DNA from: CAZPXF01 sp964590945
GTDB taxonomy: Bacteria > Bacillota > Clostridia > Lachnospirales > Lachnospiraceae
Assembly (NCBI GenBank): GCA_964590945.1
Contig: CAZPXF010000066.1
Location: forward strand, 1-12,747
DNA: 12,747 bases
Direction of reading: 5' to 3'
In this document: in pieces, positions 1 through 6,178 of the stretch
Layout: the number at the start of each line of letters is the position of its first letter
Numbering within the stretch: position 1 is the first letter of the stretch
Program-made: the position numbers and the translations under genes
The notes under the pieces: model-generated
The model's input: the letters and a program-made list of their open reading frames with translations, nothing else
What the model was told of the DNA's origin: nothing
Database searches by the model: none

Positions 1-16
1 GGATAAAATCTGTTAA

Positions 17-22
17 TATAAT
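17..22 (+). promoter_or_regulatory. Probable -10 element of the ABC-class ATPase gene
   Basis: A perfect TATAAT lies 26 bases before the chosen start codon. Its -35 element would fall outside the window, so only half of the promoter can be judged. Transcription would begin near position 29, leaving a short leader that just contains the GGAGG at 35-39. This placement argues against the ATG at 31 as the translation start. Confidence 0.55.
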
Positions 23-48
23 AGTATTTTATGTGGAGGTATTTTACG

Positions 49-1791
49 ATGGTATATACAAATGGAATCCGTACAGCAGCGCCGGGAAAGCGATCGGCGG
101 AAGAATTAAGAGATATGTTGAAACGAATCGATGGAAAGGGATATCCCGCTTATAAGGATCTGCGGGGCGCATACCGATTTCCGGGGTATACGCTTTCCAT
201 CGATGCAGTGCAGGGCGATCCTTTCGCCTCGCCGTCCAAAGTGAGCGTTCATCTGCAGGGAAGACAGGCAGGATTCCCGGAGGAGCTTTATGATACGGCG
301 GAGAAGAAGACTGCGCTGGAGGATCAGCTTCTTCGTTTCTTTGGAAAAGAGATCGCGCGGTATGCATTTCAGGTGAAGGGTTCCGGCAAGAGCGGCCTGA
401 TGTCTGTGACAAAGCCGGGGCAGGAGATCCTGAAGCGGAGCGGCTGCGAGCTAAGTCCGGCAAATGGAGATCTGACCGTGCGGATGGAAATTGGATTTCC
501 GGCGCAGGGTCGCTCGGTAAGATCGCAGGAGCTTGCGAAAATCTTTTTTGACTTTCTGCCGGAATGTGTATCACACGCTTTGGTATATCGGAATCTGGAT
601 GGGAAGCGGCTGGAAAATAATGCGAAGCTGGCGGAGAACCAGACCTATATCCGCAGTGAGCTGAAGAGGCGGAAGCTTGCGGCCTTTGTCGCAGACGGGG
701 CGGTTCTCCCAAGAGAATCCGGAATATCCGGAAAGCCTATGAGGAATGCGGTGGTGTTTCGGTCGCCGGAATCCATGCGGGTGACGATGCAGGTTCCGCA
801 CGGCGATGCCATCACCGGAATGGGGATCGAACAGGGGATCACGCTGATCGTCGGCGGAGGATACCACGGCAAATCCACGCTTCTGAAAGCGCTCGAAACG
901 GGCGTATACGATCATATTGCCGGAGACGGAAGGGAGTATGTGCTCACAGATGCGTCCGCCGTGAAGCTTCGCGCGGAGGATGGACGCTCTATCCAGAATG
1001 TAGATATTTCCATGTTTATCCGGGATCTTCCAAATAAAAAGGACACGGTGCATTTTTCAACGGAGGATGCCAGCGGAAGTACGTCGCAGGCGGCAAACGT
1101 TGTGGAAGCGATGGAGAGCGGCAGCCGGTTATTTCTGATCGATGAGGATACGAGTGCGACGAATTTCATGATCCGGGACGAGCTGATGCAGAGGGTCGTG
1201 CACCGGGATATGGAGCCGATCACTCCATTCATTGACCGGGTCAGGGAGCTCTATGAGAAATATGGAATTTCGACGATCCTGGTTGCCGGGAGCTCCGGAT
1301 CGTATTTTCACAAATCCGACTGCATCGTGCAGATGAACCGCTATGTTCCGCAGGAGATCACCGCCTGTGCCAGAGAGGAAGCGAAAGCATTTCCGATGCC
1401 GAAAGGGGATACGCCGCCGTTTTGTGAACCGGATTTTGCGCGCGTGATCGCACCGGAACGCAGTCTCAGAGGGCAGGAGCGTGTCAAGATCAAGACGGTG
1501 GGACGTGACTCGGTGATCATTAATCGCGAAACTGTAGACGTGCGCTATGTGGAGCAGCTGGTGGATCATGAGCAGCTCATTGCGCTGGCGCATATACTCC
1601 GGTACGGAGGACAGCATTTGTTTGACGGCAAAAGAACGATTACGGAAATTGTGGATATACTGGAGCATGAACTGCGTGAAAAAGGATTTGACGCCGTGCG
1701 CGCAGGGGTTCTTCCGGGTAATCTTGCAATGCCAAGAAGGCAGGAGATCTTCGCGCTGTTGAACCGGTGCCGTTTTCTGAAAATAAGATAG
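49..1791 (+). CDS. ABC-class ATPase, PF09818/COG3044 type, function unknown
   Basis: This 580-residue protein matches the predicted 'ATPase of the ABC class' family, a soluble orphan ATPase without a permease partner. Seen directly: a Walker A motif GGGYHGKST at residues 269-277, an ABC-signature-like SGSTSQAANVVEA at 342-354, and a Walker B region RLFLIDEDTSAT at 360-371 with adjacent acidic residues. About 260 residues precede the Walker A and about 200 follow the Walker B, the usual architecture of this family. There are no membrane segments or signal peptide. I chose the ATG at 49 because GGAGG (35-39) sits 9 bases upstream; the in-frame ATG at 31 has no ribosome binding site and lies at the predicted transcription start. 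The gene is monocistronic and convergent with the next gene, so context does not reveal its job. Family assignment is from recognised motifs; the substrate is unknown. Confidence 0.88.
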   Translation: MVYTNGIRTAAPGKRSAEELRDMLKRIDGKGYPAYKDLRGAYRFPGYTLSIDAVQGDPFASPSKVSVHLQGRQAGFPEELYDTAEKKTALEDQLLRFFGKEIARYAFQVKGSGKSGLMSVTKPGQEILKRSGCELSPANGDLTVRMEIGFPAQGRSVRSQELAKIFFDFLPECVSHALVYRNLDGKRLENNAKLAENQTYIRSELKRRKLAAFVADGAVLPRESGISGKPMRNAVVFRSPESMRVTMQVPHGDAITGMGIEQGITLIVGGGYHGKSTLLKALETGVYDHIAGDGREYVLTDASAVKLRAEDGRSIQNVDISMFIRDLPNKKDTVHFSTEDASGSTSQAANVVEAMESGSRLFLIDEDTSATNFMIRDELMQRVVHRDMEPITPFIDRVRELYEKYGISTILVAGSSGSYFHKSDCIVQMNRYVPQEITACAREEAKAFPMPKGDTPPFCEPDFARVIAPERSLRGQERVKIKTVGRDSVIINRETVDVRYVEQLVDHEQLIALAHILRYGGQHLFDGKRTITEIVDILEHELREKGFDAVRAGVLPGNLAMPRRQEIFALLNRCRFLKIR

Positions 1792-1899
1792 AGGGAAGCA
1801 TCTGGCACGCAGAATTGAGGAAAACAGGAAAAGAGTATGCTTATACACATGAAGGACGCAATTACGGGACTTTCTTTGTGATTTTCCTGTGAATGGAAC

Positions 1900-1947
1900 A
1901 AGCGGCGCCGCTCCATCATCGGATCGGGTGATGGAGCGGCGCCGCTT
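1900..1947. terminator. Long perfect hairpin between convergent genes, probable bidirectional terminator
   Basis: Positions 1901-1918 are the exact reverse complement of 1929-1946, extended by A1900-T1947 and two more inner pairs (one G-T), with a 6-base loop (1921-1926). Each arm also contains the 12-base self-palindrome AGCGGCGCCGCT. The hairpin lies between two converging genes, 25 bases past the antiporter stop codon. On the + side only TTT follows at once, with TTTTT about 15 bases later; on the - side there is no good T-tract. The position fits a two-way terminator, but it is not a textbook intrinsic one. The remaining gap sequence (1792-1899) shows no credible gene. Confidence 0.6.
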
Positions 1948-1971
1948 TGGATAATCAGTAGTTTTTCTCTA

Positions 1972-3612
1972 TCATTCTACTTTTTGTCTATCTGATTTCA
2001 AAAGAAGTTTCATTGCAAAGAGAACTCCGATCATCAGAACGATGCTTACCGGAAGTACAATGAAAGCGTTCCTTACAAATCCTGCAAAAATATACCCAAA
2101 GAAGCAGACTGTCGCACAGGTCAGCGCATAAGGGAGCTGTGTGGACACATGGTTTACATGATCGCAGTGAGCTCCGGCGCTTGCCATGATATTCGTGTCG
2201 GAGATCGGTGAGCAGTGATCTCCGCAGACAGCTCCCGCGAGGCAGGCTGAGATGGAAATGATCATCATTTCTCCGGAGGAGAATACGTTGAGTACGATCG
2301 GGATCAGGATTCCAAATGTTCCCCACGAGGTTCCGGTTGCAAATGCAAGTCCGGCAGATATCAGGAAGATGATCGCCGGGAGAAATGCTTTGAATGCGGA
2401 GGCGGAACCGGCAACCAGATTGGCTACGAATACCTTCGCTCCAAGAAGTCCTGTCATGCCGGATAATGTCCAGGCCATTGTAAGGATCAGGATCGGTGCG
2501 ATCATGGACTGAAAGCCTTCCGGTATGCAATCTGCAAATTCGCGAAAGGAGAGTACATCGCGGAACATATAAAAGATAAAAATGAAAACCAACGTGATAA
2601 ACCCACCTATGACAAGTCCGACAGATGCATCGCAGTCGGAGAAAGCTGTAATGAAATCAACGCCGTCGAAGAAGCCTCCGGTGTAGACCATGCCGCCGAT
2701 GCAGCTTATGATCAGCACAAGGATAGGGAGGACAAGATCGATCGTCTTTCCTTTCGAGTTTGCGGTTTCTTCATCGTCTTCTTTGTACGGTCTTGCCTCA
2801 GTCGTGAACAGATCTCCATTTATGGCGTTCCTCTCATGGAGTTTCATCGGACCGTAGTCGAATTTTGTAAGTATGATAAAGAGCATCATGACGATCGTCA
2901 GGATTGCATACAGATTATAAGGGATCGTCCGGATAAATACCTCAAAACCATGAATATCCGAGCCCTCCGGAACAGACGATGTAACAGCAGCGGCCCAGGA
3001 GCTGATCGGCGCAATAATGCAGACCGGAGCAGCCGTAGAGTCGATGAGATATGCGAGCTTGGCTCTGGAAATCTGATGGCGGTCGGAGACCGGACGCATG
3101 ACGCTGCCGACAGTCAGGCAATTGAAATAGTCATCCACAAAGATCAGAATTCCGAGGACCATGACAGCGAGCTGTCCGCCTACACGGGATTTGATATGCT
3201 CGGAAGTCCATGCGCCGAAAGCGGCGGAGCCACCAGCCTTATTCAGCAGCGATACTAAGATTCCAAGCAGTACAAGAAATATCAGGATCCCGACATTCCA
3301 GCTATCTGCAAGCTTATATACCATACCGCCTTCTTCATTAAAGAACATGGTGTTCAGGCAAAGCTCCAGATTAAAATCAGAATATAAAAGAGCTCCGGTT
3401 ACAATACCTGTGAAAAGCGAGAAATAGACTTCCTTGGTGATCAGCGCCAGCGCTATAGCAAATATAGAAGGCAGAAGCGCAAAGATGGTCGCATATGTGC
3501 CGCATTGATAATTTTCCGGATCGGCGATCGCTCCTGGCGTATGGAAGGACACGCCGACCAAAACGGCGATCATTAAGAGCAGTCCGATCATTAGTACTTG
3601 TTTTTTCTTCAT
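1972..3612 (-). CDS. nhaC: NhaC-family Na+/H+ antiporter
   Basis: This 546-residue, highly hydrophobic protein with roughly a dozen membrane segments belongs to the PF03553 Na+/H+ antiporter family. Such proteins exchange cytoplasmic Na+ for protons in pH and sodium homeostasis; related members exchange organic acids, so the exact substrate is not certain. Visible family landmarks are FVDDYFNCLTVGSVMRP (158-174), DSTAAPVCIIAPISSW (191-206), TGTSWGTFGI (426-435) and GDHCSPISDTN (464-474). A hydrophilic loop rich in Asp/Glu/Lys lies around residues 265-290. The start is supported by AGGGGG (3622-3627 on the reverse strand), 9 bases upstream of the ATG. The gene is monocistronic with its own extended -10 promoter, and it is preceded by an unusual tandem repeat array. 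Length and motifs appear intact. Confidence 0.9.
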   Translation of the reverse strand: MKKKQVLMIGLLLMIAVLVGVSFHTPGAIADPENYQCGTYATIFALLPSIFAIALALITKEVYFSLFTGIVTGALLYSDFNLELCLNTMFFNEEGGMVYKLADSWNVGILIFLVLLGILVSLLNKAGGSAAFGAWTSEHIKSRVGGQLAVMVLGILIFVDDYFNCLTVGSVMRPVSDRHQISRAKLAYLIDSTAAPVCIIAPISSWAAAVTSSVPEGSDIHGFEVFIRTIPYNLYAILTIVMMLFIILTKFDYGPMKLHERNAINGDLFTTEARPYKEDDEETANSKGKTIDLVLPILVLIISCIGGMVYTGGFFDGVDFITAFSDCDASVGLVIGGFITLVFIFIFYMFRDVLSFREFADCIPEGFQSMIAPILILTMAWTLSGMTGLLGAKVFVANLVAGSASAFKAFLPAIIFLISAGLAFATGTSWGTFGILIPIVLNVFSSGEMMIISISACLAGAVCGDHCSPISDTNIMASAGAHCDHVNHVSTQLPYALTCATVCFFGYIFAGFVRNAFIVLPVSIVLMIGVLFAMKLLLKSDRQKVE

Positions 3613-3644
3613 TGGTGCATTCCCCCTGGATAAGATTTTTATTC

Positions 3645-3653
3645 ATTATAACA
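3645..3653 (-). promoter_or_regulatory. Extended -10 promoter of the nhaC-family gene
   Basis: On the reverse strand this reads TGTTATAAT, a perfect extended -10 (TG-N-TATAAT), 32 bases upstream of the start codon. No good -35 hexamer is present at 17-18 bases. That is typical of extended -10 promoters and of promoters that depend on an activator. The repeat array begins about 30 bases upstream of this element. Confidence 0.65.
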
Positions 3654-3679
3654 GAAAATGGACAATAAATAAACATAAA

Positions 3680-3780
3680 TATGCAGAATTGATGAATAAT
3701 ATGCAGGAATGATAGATAATACGCATAATGGATGAAAGAATATGCAGAGCCGATGAAAGTATATATAAAATCGATGAAAA
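3680..3780. repeat. Five degenerate 20-21 bp tandem repeats upstream of nhaC
   Basis: On the + strand the submotif ATGCAG (or variants) starts at 3681, 3701, 3721 (ACGCAT), 3742 and 3763 (ATATAA). Each is followed exactly 10 bases later by GATGA (3691, 3731, 3752, 3773) or GATAG (3711). The steps are 20, 20, 21 and 21 bases, close to two DNA helical turns. The last copy is the most decayed and runs into the T-tract of the neighbouring terminator. The array occupies roughly -40 to -140 relative to the predicted nhaC transcription start, where an activator would bind. It does not look coding: no open frame spans it with a ribosome site. Confidence 0.6.
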
Positions 3781-3799
3781 AAACGGCAGTTACCTGCCG
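3777..3799 (-). terminator. Intrinsic terminator of the Ig-like/Fn3 protein gene
   Basis: On the reverse strand CGGCAG (3799-3794), a 4-base loop and CTGCCG (3789-3784) form a 6 bp GC-rich stem. It is followed immediately by seven T (3783-3777) and starts 8 bases after the stop codon at 3807-3809. This is a textbook Rho-independent terminator, and it insulates the downstream nhaC promoter from the Fn3 gene. Confidence 0.9.
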
Positions 3800-3806
3800 C
3801 TTCTTC

Positions 3807-5797
3807 CTATAGCTTTGTAAGCTTGTAAATGTAATTGTCACGCATCAGCTTCCGATGCCTGATCTTTACCGTGACCTTTTTCTTTTTTGTTTTCCCTTTG
3901 ACCTTTACCGTCACTGTCTTTTTCTGCTTTGTGTAATAAACTTTATAATAGGAACGGTAGGAAACGGCGTAAAACTGTTTGCCTGCATGGAAGACGCCCT
4001 CCATCTCATAGCCGGCTTTTGTCGCAACCTGGGATATCAATGCGCCGTCCCATGTGTAGATAGCTATACTGTTTCTGGTGCCGGCGCCGTTAGGACTCAT
4101 CGATACGATAATATAATCATCGGTTGTATCGATTGCCTGATAGGTGCAGGAATATTTTTTGGAGGCCTTAACATAGGAGATAGCCTCCATGTTTTCATTC
4201 AGGATCAGGAAGTTATGCGATTTACTCAGGAGAACTGCATACTGTCCGCGCGCGGCGTTGTATGAGATCCCGCAGAACCCGGTAATTGCTTTGCGTTCCG
4301 TAGTTGTCGCCCCGGACAGACCGGAGGGAATCGTGATATCCTTGGATTCCTGTACCGTCAGTGTGCTGGTACTGATCAGGGAAATACGTTTCGTATTGAC
4401 GCTGTAGTGTACGGCCGCGATGCATTTTTTCTCAGGGATATAAGTAAGGTCATTCCCGTGAGCAATGGACAGGATGGCGGAGGTTTTTACGACCTTCATG
4501 GTGGAAAGACGGACTTTCACGATCCGGCATTTTTCCACGGTGCGGTTATACATTGCAAAATAAGCATATGTACCGTCGGTGCAGCTTCCCTGGACCGTAT
4601 CATACTGATACAGCTTCTGTTTGGACTTAGCGCGCAGTTCCCAAAGAGATTTGCCGCTCTTTACGGCAGACGCTACCGCGCTTCTTGTACTTTTTACCTT
4701 AGAGCTTACGTTCCATGCAGAATAGTATTTCCGGCCATCTACCGTTTTATAGGAACGGACACGGACAAAGTAAGTATTCTTTTTATTCAGTCCGGTGAGC
4801 GTCAAAGAGTTCGCTGCGGGATCCTTTACTGTCTTTGTTTTCTTAGAAGTAAAAAGGCTGTCGGATGCATATTGAACCTGATATCCGTCTGCGGATGAAT
4901 TCTTCGTCCATTTGACCGTCATTTTCCTGGCGGCGGATAGAGAGGACTGCCTGACGGTGGTCGGCGTCTTCAGGCGCAAAATAGAGGATTCGACGGAAGG
5001 CACGCTCTCGGACGAGGTTGCGCTCGTCAGATAATATGCGGCGATCCGGTATGTGTAATAAACGTTGTTCGTCACATTGATATCCGTCCAGGAGCAGTTG
5101 TTGACAGAAGCAAGCTCTGCGGCCAAAATCCAATCGCTGTCACCGGAGGATTTCCGGTAAATACGGTATCCGGAGGCTCCTGTAGATTTTGACCAGAGAA
5201 GACTGTTGCCGCCGGACGTCTCGGAAATGCGGAGAATGACCGGAGCGGTCATATACCGGCAGTTCGCGGAAGTTCCGGAAGAGCTGGATACAGTCTCCGA
5301 ATCCGTTCCCAAAGTAATGTAGGACTGAACCCGGTAGGAATATGTAAGTCCGGTGGTGATGGCCGTATCAAGGTAGGTCGTAGAGTCTGCGCCCGGTAAT
5401 GTGGCGAGCAGCGCCCACGTTCCGCCCGTGTTCTTGCGGTAGAGATAATATCCCTGCGCCCTGGCGTCCTTTGTCCATGCGATCTGGACGCCGGATTCCG
5501 TATTGGTGATAACCGGAGCTGCCGGTTTTGTGAGGCCTGTGCCTACAGTCAGAGTGATCGTTTTGGCGCTTTCCTTATATTTGTCAGTTGCTCCCGCTGT
5601 GATCGTGATTTTAGTGGAGCCGATCTGATGGATGGTGATGACGCCGTCTTCATCGATCTCTGCGATCTCCGGATTGCTGGATGCGTAGGAAAGTCCGCCG
5701 CTATCGTCAGGAAGCTCTGCCGATATTGCAAATGGGGCGTCCCCGATGCTCGCCTTGATGTTGGCGGCAGTGATGGTCTGTGTTTCGGTCGGCTCAG
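3807..5797 (-). CDS. Secreted Ig-like/fibronectin III protein with propeller-like C-terminus, 5' partial at gap
   Basis: The 662 residues visible up to the gap (numbered from the gap) contain a BIG2-like Ig domain at about 1-86 (with ASSNPEIAEIDEDGVIT). Three fibronectin III repeats follow at about 91-178, 183-272 and 277-370; the first two carry the typical GYYLYRK and GYRIYRK strands. The C-terminal part, about 385-662, has recurring strands of the kind 'IVKVRLSTMKVV', 'RISLISTSTL', 'FLILNENMEA' and 'IAIYTWDGAL', suggesting a beta-propeller. A Lys/Val-rich segment is inserted at about 623-650. There is no LPXTG anchor at the C-terminus, which ends in KLTKL. The start codon and signal peptide are not visible. 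The 20 residues readable beyond the gap in one frame, beginning at an ATG at 5957, do not resemble a signal peptide and should not be taken as the N-terminus. Export and an adhesive or carbohydrate-related surface role are inference from domain type. The gene ends at a strong terminator. Confidence 0.8.
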
Positions 5798-5897
5798 NNN
5801 NNNNNNNNNNNNNNNNNNNNNNNNNNNNNNNNNNNNNNNNNNNNNNNNNNNNNNNNNNNNNNNNNNNNNNNNNNNNNNNNNNNNNNNNNNNNNNNNN
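5798..5897. other. Assembly gap of 100 N
   Basis: Exactly 100 undetermined bases, the conventional length for a scaffold gap of unknown true size. It cuts the Fn3 gene, so the gene's true length, reading frame across the gap and N-terminus are unknown. Adjacency of the sequence before 5798 and after 5897 rests on scaffolding. Confidence 0.95.
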
Positions 5898-6092
5898 TCT
5901 TTTCGTTGCTATGCAATACAAAGGAAACCACAGTGGAGGTTCCTCTTCGCAATTCATTCATAAATAAGTAATACTATAATATTATATACGAAAAAGCTAT
6001 GAAAGAAAATGGGCGCTGGAATATTTTTTTGAATTTCCAGGGACAGAATGCAGGAATAACGCAGGAATAACGAAACTGTCAAACACCCGAGC
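5898..6092. other. AT-rich intergenic region upstream of glpK and behind the gap
   Basis: No credible gene is visible here. On the reverse strand a TATAAT occurs at 5981-5986, which could be the -10 of the divergent Fn3 gene, but no good -35 is present. A 6 bp inverted repeat CTGGAA/TTCCAG (6016-6021 and 6035-6040) encloses a T-rich loop and is not followed by a T-tract. The direct repeat at 6050-6071 is listed separately. If the scaffold is right, this is the divergent promoter region between the Fn3 gene and glpK. Confidence 0.45.
6050..6071. repeat. Perfect tandem duplication of an 11-mer upstream of the glpK promoter
   Basis: GCAGGAATAAC occurs twice back to back (6050-6060 and 6061-6071), ending 21 bases before the -35 hexamer. 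The one-helical-turn spacing and position suit an activator or regulator site. The ten bases ATGCAGGAAT (6048-6057) also occur exactly at 3701-3710 in the repeat array upstream of nhaC. Confidence 0.55.
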
Positions 6093-6121
6093 TTGCTAAA
6101 TAGCTGAAATATTTATATAAT
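6093..6121 (+). promoter_or_regulatory. Promoter of glpK
   Basis: TTGCTA (6093-6098) and TATAAT (6116-6121) are separated by exactly 17 bases, close to the vegetative sigma consensus. Transcription would begin near 6128, giving a leader of about 50 bases before the glycerol kinase start codon. Confidence 0.75.
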
Positions 6122-6123
6122 AT

Positions 6124-6161
6124 ACCGGAGGGCTTTCTGTTGCGGATGTCGTCCGGTTTTT
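6124..6161 (+). terminator. Terminator-like hairpin in the glpK leader, possible attenuator
   Basis: ACCGGA (6124-6129) is the reverse complement of TCCGGT (6152-6157), and five T (6157-6161) follow directly. The loop is long (22 bases) and the stem short, so terminator strength is uncertain. The predicted transcription start is close to the left arm, and a slightly later start would remove part of the stem. In Bacillus, glp genes are controlled by leader terminators relieved by the GlpP antiterminator. Whether that applies here is inference. Confidence 0.35.
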
Positions 6162-6178
6162 GTACGAGGAGAGAGATT

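Noticed and set aside
1841..1882. Small open frame ATG CTT ATA ... TGA (about 14 codons) after an AGGAAAAG sequence
   Set aside because: It is very short, lies between two convergent genes before a terminator, and has no recognisable features.
1824..1890. Inverted repeat ACAGGAAAA/TTTTCCTGT across 67 bases
   Set aside because: It has nine pairs with a 49-base loop, AT-rich and at chance level for this region.
44..3841. Long open frames opposite the ABC ATPase and antiporter genes, and the many others opposite glpK, the permease and feoAB
   Set aside because: They run antisense to genes with clear conserved motifs, lack ribosome sites, and have low-complexity or arginine/serine/proline-rich compositions typical of shadow frames.
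5898..5957. A reading frame starting with ATG at 5957 that appears to be the N-terminus of the Fn3 protein
   Set aside because: It joins the rest only through 100 N of unknown real length. It encodes no signal peptide and has no ribosome binding site upstream.
6016..6040. Inverted repeat CTGGAA/TTCCAG with T-rich loop
   Set aside because: The stem is only 6 bp and no T-tract follows. The T-run is in the loop, so it is unlikely to be a terminator.
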